Below are positions 1 through 6,156 of a DNA stretch of 11,897 bases, piece after piece. The notes below the pieces were generated by a model. It saw only the letters and a list, made by a program, of their open reading frames with translations. It did not search any database and had not been told where the DNA came from. Source of the DNA: an uncultured Saprospiraceae bacterium (lineage in GTDB: Bacteria > Bacteroidota > Bacteroidia > Chitinophagales > Saprospiraceae); contig CALIQO010000256.1 of NCBI GenBank assembly GCA_938044055.1, forward strand, positions 1 through 11,897. The letters run 5' to 3'. Every line of letters begins with the position of its first letter. Position 1 is the stretch's first letter. The translations under genes were made by a program, and so were the position numbers.

Positions 1-166
1 GACTTAAACAAACACATTGCATCAACCATTGTGTGCATATGTTATATTGGACTTCGATTGACATTCATGAGATATGTTTTATCTTTTATTTATTATGAGT
101 AGTATTTCAGTTTGGCGAATTGTAAATCAATAGGATCTATAGTGGTCATGATTGATCATTTCAATC

Positions 167-709
167 TTAAAACTTAATCAATGTATATCCTTTAGAAGTG
201 TGCGCATAGATAACGGTCATTGCAGATAAGGCAACCTTAACTTCTGGAAGCAAGAGGTTTCTGTCTAATCCTCTTGAATGCATCGTCTGACCACACAGAT
301 AAAACTCAACTCCAGCTGCACTTAGTTTTTTAATCAACTCAGCATTGGGGTTGTTTACGCCATACTTTTTATAATGAAATTCATCCTGCATCATGTCGTT
401 TCCTGCAGTTCCATGAATCACGGCAACAACCTTAATCTTTTCTATACCCACTCCCGCATTGACATGCATGTTGATAAATCTTGCAAGTGTATTTATAGAG
501 GCGTTAACTTTCGATGCGTCCTCTGGTTTTTTATAGAGATCAAAAATCAGATGATATTTTAGATTAGGATCAAGCTTCAATTCAGAGGAATCGATTACCC
601 ATGTATCGCCGTAACCTAGAATGACGGGGCCTTTTATTTTCTGGTTTTCTTGCCCCATGACAATCTGACCTAAAAGAAGAATTAGCAGATAGGTTAATAC
701 AGTTTTCAT
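167..709 (-). CDS. Secreted DsrE-family protein
   Basis: Probable exported protein of the DsrE/DsrF-like (sulfur-relay fold) family; the exact role is unknown. The chosen start gives a typical signal peptide (MKTVLTYLLILLLGQIVMGQ, cleavage probably near Gly-Gln). An ATG seven codons upstream (position 730) is in frame and would only add a polar MIRKNEH stretch, so the inner start is preferred. The C-terminal half has the family pattern: a beta strand VVAVIHG, then GVEFYLCGQTM around residues 133-143, with a lone Cys at about residue 139 in the place of the DsrE active-site cysteine, then SRGL. It is the only Cys in the protein. It is transcribed alone, divergently from the S41-like gene, and is separated from the sulfur operon by that gene, so a role in sulfur transfer is not shown. 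Family call is good; function is open. Confidence 0.8.
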   Translation of the reverse strand: MKTVLTYLLILLLGQIVMGQENQKIKGPVILGYGDTWVIDSSELKLDPNLKYHLIFDLYKKPEDASKVNASINTLARFINMHVNAGVGIEKIKVVAVIHGTAGNDMMQDEFHYKKYGVNNPNAELIKKLSAAGVEFYLCGQTMHSRGLDRNLLLPEVKVALSAMTVIYAHTSKGYTLIKF

Positions 710-843
710 ATGTTCATTTTTTCTGATCATTGAGATGGTTTCTTGTAGACGTGCCTGTCAGGTTTTTAACATCTTTATTTTATTTCATCGCAAAATATAT
801 TATTGATGGTATACATTAAAAAAGTAGACCGATAATAATTCGT

Positions 844-885
844 GAGCAATATCGCGCAATTATGTTCATTACCGCACAATATGTT
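844..885. repeat. Imperfect direct repeats between divergent genes
   Basis: The spacer between the DsrE-like and S41-like genes holds three related copies of a short motif: GCAATAT (846-852), GCGCAATTATGTT (854-866) and GCACAATATGTT (874-885). The last two start 20 bases apart, about two helical turns, which would suit a dimeric regulator binding one face. AT-rich DNA gives such repeats by chance, so this is only a candidate operator. Confidence 0.25.
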
Positions 886-984
886 TTAATTGATAATATA
901 TAATCCCTTGTAATTCACTTTGAAAATTCTTGGCACACACCTTGACTTTTAGAAATACCTAAACCACCTATTAAATGTCACGGT

Positions 985-2571
985 ATGAAACAGAATAATC
1001 TTATTCTATTTATTGTATGTTTATTAAGTTGCCAATTGCCCATCGGGTGTCAATCCCCTTTTCTGAATCTAGACCAGCGATCTGAACTTTTTAATATGTT
1101 GGTTAGTGAAATTGAAACCCTCGATGCAGAGGCCATCCATACGAGAAACATTACTAAGAAAACCAACTGGAAAGGTTTTATTTCTCTTAGAAAAGCGGCG
1201 ATACTAGAAGCTGAGAATGCACAGGAATTAAAAAAAGCACTTGATCTTTTCTTTTCAGGATATGTCAACTTACATTCCCGATACCAGTTTCTCTATCCTA
1301 TGGATGAGTTACCATCCGTGAATTGGAAAAGTAAACAAGAGCTCGGATTTACATATCCTGGATTCCACTTTTTCGAAATGGAAAGTGGCGATAAGATTGA
1401 CCTAATCAATGGAGTGGCTATTGACAGTTTGTTTGAAAGTTATTCAGATCTCAGATGTAGAGGTGGCAATAAATCATATTGTGCTGGAAGATTTATTTCG
1501 GATATCGAGAGAAACAGATTGATCGTTGGTCGTGATTCTCTATCTGGTTTTACACTAGAAAATGGTAAAGAAGTAAAGCTACATTACGATACCACTTCCA
1601 CCAGAGATAGATACGCTGAAATTATTAAGTCCATTGAAATCGAAGATTATCTAGATGACTGGACTGTAGTTGAAACAGGATACAAGGTGGCACTCCTCCA
1701 GAAAGATAATATAGCACTTGTAAAAATTAAAGACTTTGTTTACACTAAGGGAAGTGATGGAGGATTGAGATGTTCAGAAGAAGCTGCGGATTCTACCCAG
1801 TGCAGTGATATACAACTTCTGCGCAAGGGGCTCGTTTCCATCAAGGAAAAAACGGAACATCTAATCATAGACCTACAAGACAATCCTGGAGGAAATGAGA
1901 ACAGTCGGTTTGTAGCAGAATTGTGCCCAGAAGCATTTATGGATCTAGCGGTTCAATTTCGTAAAACAACCATTCTTGATGACCCAGAACTTAGGAACTA
2001 TTTATTCTATGGTTCTGAAAAAACCGAGAACTGGTATCAAGGACTTAAGCAGAATGGCATGTACGAAAAAATTGAGGAAGGTGCCTTCTTTCCTGCCATC
2101 GGTGACTTCTGCCGAGGATCAGATTCTTGCGCCCTTGTTCCTATTCGTCCCAATCCATCAGCCAGAAATAATTGGAAAAGTATATCTGTCCTTGTCAACG
2201 AAGGCACAGCCAGTTCTGGTGACGATTTCGCATATCGGCTACAGAAGTATGGTCGTGCGCGTATAGTCGGTCAGCCACAATGTGCCGACTTAACCTATTC
2301 TGTACTTAAAGTGATTTTCTATATCGATAAGGAAGGAAACATTCAGAAGAAGTATGTCAAGAACCCTAAGGAGGATTACGAAGTTGCAGGTTCACTATTG
2401 CTGGAGTGCGACATTCCTTTTTCTCGTTCCATAGATGATGAGGGCAACCACCTTCAAGGGAGTCCCTTACTTTTAGATATTACTGTCCCACTTACTCCAC
2501 TAAATTTTAAGGATAGAAATGAAGTAGTGTTAAATGCGGCGATGGAGAAAATAGGTAAGGGTCCGAGATAG
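985..2571 (+). CDS. S41-family peptidase-like lipoprotein
   Basis: Probable envelope serine peptidase of family S41 (tail-specific protease/tricorn-like). The N-terminus has a short hydrophobic signal ending LLSC, a plausible lipobox with Cys16 as the lipidated residue; LPIGC at 18-22 is a poorer alternative. Family motifs: LIIDLQDNPGG (293-303), the usual strand before the active site, and VNEGTASSGDDFA (404-416), in which Ser410 aligns with the S41 nucleophile. The Lys found about 25 residues later in CtpA enzymes is absent (GQPQCAD, 429-435), so a Ser/His arrangement as in the tricorn-type branch is more likely; His97 in VNLHSRY is a candidate. No clear PDZ domain was recognised. Cys pairs 158/166, 263/273 and 376/382 could form disulfides outside the cytoplasm. 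ATG start at 985 follows directly on a stop-rich region. Substrate unknown. Confidence 0.75.
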   Translation: MKQNNLILFIVCLLSCQLPIGCQSPFLNLDQRSELFNMLVSEIETLDAEAIHTRNITKKTNWKGFISLRKAAILEAENAQELKKALDLFFSGYVNLHSRYQFLYPMDELPSVNWKSKQELGFTYPGFHFFEMESGDKIDLINGVAIDSLFESYSDLRCRGGNKSYCAGRFISDIERNRLIVGRDSLSGFTLENGKEVKLHYDTTSTRDRYAEIIKSIEIEDYLDDWTVVETGYKVALLQKDNIALVKIKDFVYTKGSDGGLRCSEEAADSTQCSDIQLLRKGLVSIKEKTEHLIIDLQDNPGGNENSRFVAELCPEAFMDLAVQFRKTTILDDPELRNYLFYGSEKTENWYQGLKQNGMYEKIEEGAFFPAIGDFCRGSDSCALVPIRPNPSARNNWKSISVLVNEGTASSGDDFAYRLQKYGRARIVGQPQCADLTYSVLKVIFYIDKEGNIQKKYVKNPKEDYEVAGSLLLECDIPFSRSIDDEGNHLQGSPLLLDITVPLTPLNFKDRNEVVLNAAMEKIGKGPR

Positions 2572-2574
2572 TTT

Positions 2575-2601
2575 ATGCAAGAAAGGATGAATTGCTTGCA
2601 T
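2575..2601 (+). terminator. Weak hairpin after the S41-like gene
   Basis: ATGCAAG (2575-2581) pairs with CTTGCAT (2595-2601), giving a 7-bp stem with a 13-base loop three bases after the stop codon. The only T-run is five bases at 2616-2620, well separated from the stem, so this is at best a weak terminator. No better terminator was seen between this gene and the convergent ferredoxin gene. Confidence 0.25.
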
Positions 2602-2690
2602 CAAACCTTCCATATCTTTTTAAGCCCAATACATTTTTCGATCAGATAAAATTGCGGAGTAAACATCAATAGCTTTTAGTATAATTATGC

Positions 2691-3020
2691 TCAATCCCCC
2701 ACCGGAGCCAGCTTTACCTTGATTCCATCAAGTTCCTTAGAGATTCTTATCTGACAACTCAGTCTAGAATTATCTTCCACGAAGAAGGCTTGATCCAGCA
2801 TGTCTTCTTCATCTTCTGAAGGCTCACTGAGTTCGTGATCAGTTAGTACATAACAATGGCAGGATGCGCATAAAGCCATACCGCCGCACGTCCCTTCTAC
2901 AGGAAGTTCATAAGAGCGACACACTTCCATCAGGTTCATGGCCATATCGGTAGGAGCCTCTAATTCGTGGTTTTCTCCCTCTCGATCTACAACCGTAAGG
3001 GTTATTATATCATCATCCAT
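2691..3020 (-). CDS. 2Fe-2S ferredoxin, adrenodoxin type
   Basis: Small soluble electron carrier with one [2Fe-2S] cluster. The ligand pattern C-x5-C-x2-C (Cys45, Cys51, Cys54 in EGTCGGMALCASC) with Cys89 in SRLSCQI is the adrenodoxin/ISC-type signature, not the plant-type CX4CX2C. At 109 residues and strongly acidic (an SEPSEDEED stretch around 66-73 and EEAPTD-like acidic patches) it fits a full-length ferredoxin. It is the last gene of the sulfur operon, six bases after the stop of the ferredoxin-NADP reductase gene, which strongly suggests that the two proteins are partners. Inferred job: passing electrons from the reductase to sulfite reductase (8283-6157). Service to other enzymes cannot be excluded. 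Confidence 0.93.
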   Translation of the reverse strand: MDDDIITLTVVDREGENHELEAPTDMAMNLMEVCRSYELPVEGTCGGMALCASCHCYVLTDHELSEPSEDEEDMLDQAFFVEDNSRLSCQIRISKELDGIKVKLAPVGD

Positions 3021-3026
3021 TCTTCT

Positions 3027-4037
3027 CTATGATTCGAATCCATTTACTCCAGCAACAGTCGTATACTTAAAGCTTAACTTCTGATCTGGATTTATGTACT
3101 TAAAGGCAGATTGTACCATAAGAGTTCCCTCATGGAATCCACAGAGGATTAATTTTAGTTTTCCTGGATAGGTATTGATGTCACCGATGGCATAGATTCC
3201 CGGTACTCCAGTACTGTAATCTCGCGTATCTACTTCTATGGCATTCTTATCTATGGTAAGTCCCCAGTCTGCAATAGGGCCGAGTTTCGGAGAAAGTCCG
3301 AACAATGGAATAAAATTATCTACCGATTGTGTTATCTCTCCGTGTGCTTTCGTTTTAACCACAACTTCCTTGAGTACGCCATTGCCATTCAGACCTATGG
3401 CTTGAGCTTCAGTGATGAGATTTACTTTCTTATCCTTAGCAAGATCCATCACTTTCTCTACACTGTCTAGTGCACCTCGGAACGAAGTTCTCCTGTGTAT
3501 GAGTGTTACCTCATCGGCTATGTCACTTAAAAATATTGTCCAGTCGAGCGCAGAATCTCCACCACCGGCAATCAATAATTTTTTTCCTTTATAGACTTCT
3601 GGATCACGGATGATATAGTCTACCCCTTTGTCTTCATACTTTTCAATTCCTTCTATAGGAGGTTTACGCGGTTCGAAACAACCCAGTCCTCCTGCTATGC
3701 AGATTACAGGCGCTTCTATCTGTGTACCACGCGAAGTAGTCAAGCGGTACATTTTATCACCTACTTTTTCTACAGTCTCTGCTCTTTCTCCTAGAGTGAA
3801 TCCTGGCTTGAAAGGTTCGATCTGCTCCATGAGATTATCTACCAGTTCTCCAGCAAGAATGCTGGGATAACCTGGAATATCATAGATTGGTTTCTTAGGA
3901 TAGATCTCACTTAGCTGCCCACCAGGTTGAGGAAGGGCGTCTACCAGATGACAGCGGAGCTTCAGCAATCCAGCCTCGAATACGGTAAATAGACCACATG
4001 GCCCTGCTCCGATTATAAGTATATCTGTCTGTATCAT
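3027..4037 (-). CDS. Ferredoxin/flavodoxin-NADP+ reductase, thioredoxin-reductase-like
   Basis: FAD enzyme that moves electrons between NADPH and ferredoxin. The FAD-binding Rossmann motif IIGAGPCG is at residues 8-15, the NAD(P)-binding motif IAGGGDSALDW at 156-166 followed by HRR (181-183), which fits binding of the NADPH 2'-phosphate, and the second FAD motif GIYAIGDIN at 280-288. The redox CxxC of thioredoxin reductases, expected between the two nucleotide motifs, is absent, and the C-terminal FKYTTVAGVNGF tail is characteristic of the type-2 (YumC/YcgT-like) ferredoxin-NADP reductases. Length 336 is normal for that group. It lies between cysH (45 bases upstream) and the ferredoxin gene (6 bases downstream), so it probably feeds the sulfite reductase through that ferredoxin. 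Confidence 0.92.
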   Translation of the reverse strand: MIQTDILIIGAGPCGLFTVFEAGLLKLRCHLVDALPQPGGQLSEIYPKKPIYDIPGYPSILAGELVDNLMEQIEPFKPGFTLGERAETVEKVGDKMYRLTTSRGTQIEAPVICIAGGLGCFEPRKPPIEGIEKYEDKGVDYIIRDPEVYKGKKLLIAGGGDSALDWTIFLSDIADEVTLIHRRTSFRGALDSVEKVMDLAKDKKVNLITEAQAIGLNGNGVLKEVVVKTKAHGEITQSVDNFIPLFGLSPKLGPIADWGLTIDKNAIEVDTRDYSTGVPGIYAIGDINTYPGKLKLILCGFHEGTLMVQSAFKYINPDQKLSFKYTTVAGVNGFES

Positions 4038-4082
4038 AATGCAAAAATAAGTTTGAATAGTGATATTAAAGTGTCGTAGAGA

Positions 4083-4742
4083 CTATTTCTTTTTATAATA
4101 AAAACTGGTGTGCAATCCACATTCCGTTTTTCCTTTAGAAGTCCAGCGTCCAGCACGCTTCTGTCCAGGCCTGGTACAATGGCTACATCCTACAGAATGA
4201 TAGCCTTGAGCTTCAAGTGGATGTGCGGGTAGATTCCACTTTCCTTTGTGGTATAAGAACTCTCCTTCTGGCATATCTATGATAGGATGGAACTTAGCTA
4301 TATCTCCATTTTCTTCCCATACCCTTAGTCGAGATCGATGTGAAGTCTGGAAGTGCAACAATCCGGATATCCAGATTTTATATTTTCCGACTACTGAATC
4401 TAGTGGGGCAATCTTGTTGACTGTACAGCACATATTAGGGTGATCAATCCACCAGCTTTCATCTGTTGTTAATTTATTCTGTATCGGGTCAGGATATACA
4501 TGTTCTACTTTTAGATTGTATTTTTCCGTCAGCTCTTCTTTATAAGCGAGCGTCTCAGGAAAGTGATATGTTGTATCGATAAACTTGATTACTTGCGCCG
4601 GATTTATTTCTTGTACGATGCGGATTAAAAATGCCGACCTCGTTCCGAAAGATGAAGTAAATAAGATGTCTTCTTGTGGAAATTGCTTGTACAATTTTTC
4701 CAGACGTTCTCTGAAGCTGAGTTTAGCATAAGATTTATTCAA
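4083..4742 (-). CDS. cysH: Assimilatory APS reductase (CysH family)
   Basis: Reduces adenylyl sulfate to sulfite and AMP with electrons from thioredoxin or glutaredoxin. The nucleotide-binding SSFGTRSA is at residues 30-37. The cluster motif Cys105-Cys106 plus Cys186-x2-Cys189 (NMCC and GCSHC) marks the 4Fe-4S form that prefers APS over PAPS. ECGLH near the C-terminus carries the catalytic Cys208. The loop GLLHFQTSHR (127-136) departs slightly from the usual GxRRxQ form. The start is unusual: there is no in-frame ATG; a TTG at 4742 is used here, and its first bases overlap the TGA of a seven-codon ATG mini-ORF (4762-4739), as in coupled translation. An ATT at 4757, about seven bases after AAGGAT, is an alternative. 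The frame stays open upstream to 4821. It belongs to the sulfite reductase operon. Confidence 0.93.
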   Translation of the reverse strand: MNKSYAKLSFRERLEKLYKQFPQEDILFTSSFGTRSAFLIRIVQEINPAQVIKFIDTTYHFPETLAYKEELTEKYNLKVEHVYPDPIQNKLTTDESWWIDHPNMCCTVNKIAPLDSVVGKYKIWISGLLHFQTSHRSRLRVWEENGDIAKFHPIIDMPEGEFLYHKGKWNLPAHPLEAQGYHSVGCSHCTRPGQKRAGRWTSKGKTECGLHTSFYYKKK

Positions 4743-4763
4743 TGACTTATAGTCAATCTCATA

Positions 4764-4776
4764 ATCCTTATCCTTT
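4764..4776 (-). promoter_or_regulatory. Purine-rich ribosome-binding site before cysH
   Basis: On the minus strand AAAGGA (4776-4771) and AAGGAT (4769-4764) stand in tandem. The first is about eight bases from an out-of-frame ATG at 4762 that opens a mini-ORF MRLTISH ending in TGA at 4741-4739; that stop overlaps the TTG proposed as the cysH start. The second is about seven bases from an in-frame ATT at 4757. The arrangement decides between a coupled TTG start and a rare ATT start, but does not settle it. Confidence 0.45.
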
Positions 4777-4809
4777 CTTTTATTAGAAGACAGAGACTTC
4801 GGTATAGAC

Positions 4810-5400
4810 TTACCCAGTGATCAATGATTTAGTAAGTTCGTTCAATTGCTTAACTTTCGCTTCGAAGTTGCCTTTCATACGATCCCGTAAAATTTCTAAG
4901 TGTGTCAATAAGTCATCCGTCTCTGGTGGCAAGATTGATTCCAGTACTTGTCGGAATCTTTTTGAAAAAGTCGGTGATTTTCCATTGGTAGAAATTGCAA
5001 TTTTCAAGTTTCCTCTGGTTACAATTGAACCCATATAGAAGTCGCACATATCAGGTGTATCGGCTACATTGATAATCTTACCATGGGATTTAGCCCAGCG
5101 ATAAACTTGCTGATTTACAACTGGAAAGTTGGTTGCAGCAACAATCAGATCGTAATCCACAACGTCTGATTCCCTGACTTCTCTGAGGATAACTTGTGTT
5201 TCTTTTTCTCTACCATTGATAATTGCCTGCACGTCTTTTCCGACCCATGTAGCAACGATAGTGACTTGTGCGTCGGGACTGCTCTTAAGTATAAAACGTA
5301 ATTTTTCTTCTCCGACTTCACCTGCACCTACGATTAGCATCTTGACTTTATCTAGTCTGAAAAATACAGGGTAGAGGTTGTTCTGTTTTATGCTCGACAT
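4810..5400 (-). CDS. Precorrin-2 dehydrogenase/sirohydrochlorin ferrochelatase
   Basis: Carries out the last two steps of siroheme synthesis: NAD-dependent oxidation of precorrin-2 to sirohydrochlorin and, in bifunctional members, insertion of iron. It corresponds to the N-terminal domain of CysG and to yeast Met8p. The Rossmann motif MLIVGAGEVGEEK is at residues 21-33, VAATN at 87-91, NVADTPDMCDF at 111-121 with Asp114 in the position of the catalytic aspartate, and ISTNGKSPTFSKRFR at 136-150, a conserved family segment. Length 196 suits the stand-alone form. Its first 13 bases overlap the end of cobA, so translation is probably coupled. The split of CysG into two adjacent genes supplies siroheme for the reductase at the head of the operon. 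Confidence 0.92.
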   Translation of the reverse strand: MSSIKQNNLYPVFFRLDKVKMLIVGAGEVGEEKLRFILKSSPDAQVTIVATWVGKDVQAIINGREKETQVILREVRESDVVDYDLIVAATNFPVVNQQVYRWAKSHGKIINVADTPDMCDFYMGSIVTRGNLKIAISTNGKSPTFSKRFRQVLESILPPETDDLLTHLEILRDRMKGNFEAKVKQLNELTKSLITG

Positions 5401-6152
5401 AAGGCTTTTATTTTATTCTCTGTAAAAGCAGGATGAAGAGATACAACAGATCCGATGACGATAATTCCAGGTGATCCGATTTTAGATTTTCTTACATCGT
5501 CAACTACATTTTCTGCGTCAGTTATCAGTACTTTCTCGTCTTGTCTGCTTCCATTCTGGATGATCATCATCGGTATATTTCCTTTTCCGGAAGTAAGAAG
5601 CAGCTCTGCAATCTGTGGAATTTTTCTTATGCCCATCAGGATGACAAGGGTCGTATCTGTTTCTACAGCTTTATAGATGTCACCGGATAATTTTTTCTCT
5701 GTTGTGGTTCCAGTGATTACCCAGAAACTATCGGCAACACCTCTTCTTGTCAAGGGCACAGATTGCAACAATGGAAGTGAAGTGGCGCTAGATATTCCTG
5801 GTACAACTTCTACTTCTATTCCGACTTCTTGTAGATGCACAAGTTCCTCATGCCCCCTTCCGAATACGAATGGATCACCACCCTTCAGTCGTACTACATT
5901 TTTATATTTGGCGGAAGCTTCAACCAGTAACTTATGTATGCCTTCTTGAGAATATTTATGTTTTCCTGCACGCTTGCCCACATAGATTAAGGCACATGTT
6001 TCTGTAGCTTCTTTCAGCAATTCTTTATTGACCAGCGCATCGTATAGAATGACATCTGCTTTCTGAATGATTTTCAATCCCCGCACAGTTATCAAGTCTA
6101 CAGATCCTGGACCTGCACCTACGAGCCACACTTTTCCTTTTTTCTGATTCAT
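5388..6152 (-). CDS. cobA: Uroporphyrinogen-III C-methyltransferase
   Basis: SAM-dependent enzyme that methylates uroporphyrinogen III at C2 and C7 to give precorrin-2, the branch point to siroheme. Family signatures are clear: VWLVGAGPGSVDLITVRG (8-25) at the N-terminus, VVRLKGGDPFVFGRG (86-100), VVPGISSA (116-123) and the PLTRRG loop (133-138). At 254 residues it is the single-domain form without a fused uroporphyrinogen synthase or dehydrogenase. It starts four bases after the sulfite reductase stop codon and overlaps the dehydrogenase gene by 13 bases, so the three are one tightly packed unit. With no cobalamin genes nearby, the siroheme role is the natural reading. Confidence 0.95.
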   Translation of the reverse strand: MNQKKGKVWLVGAGPGSVDLITVRGLKIIQKADVILYDALVNKELLKEATETCALIYVGKRAGKHKYSQEGIHKLLVEASAKYKNVVRLKGGDPFVFGRGHEELVHLQEVGIEVEVVPGISSATSLPLLQSVPLTRRGVADSFWVITGTTTEKKLSGDIYKAVETDTTLVILMGIRKIPQIAELLLTSGKGNIPMMIIQNGSRQDEKVLITDAENVVDDVRKSKIGSPGIIVIGSVVSLHPAFTENKIKALCRA

Positions 6153-6156
6153 CTTC

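Noticed and set aside
120..166. ATGAT-TG-ATCAT palindrome as a terminator of the DsrE-like gene
   Set aside because: The stem is only five pairs of mostly A/T with a two-base loop, and no T-tract follows on the minus strand.
748..765. CCTGTCAGG followed by a T-run as a terminator
   Set aside because: A four-pair stem with a one-base loop cannot form, and no plus-strand gene ends before it.
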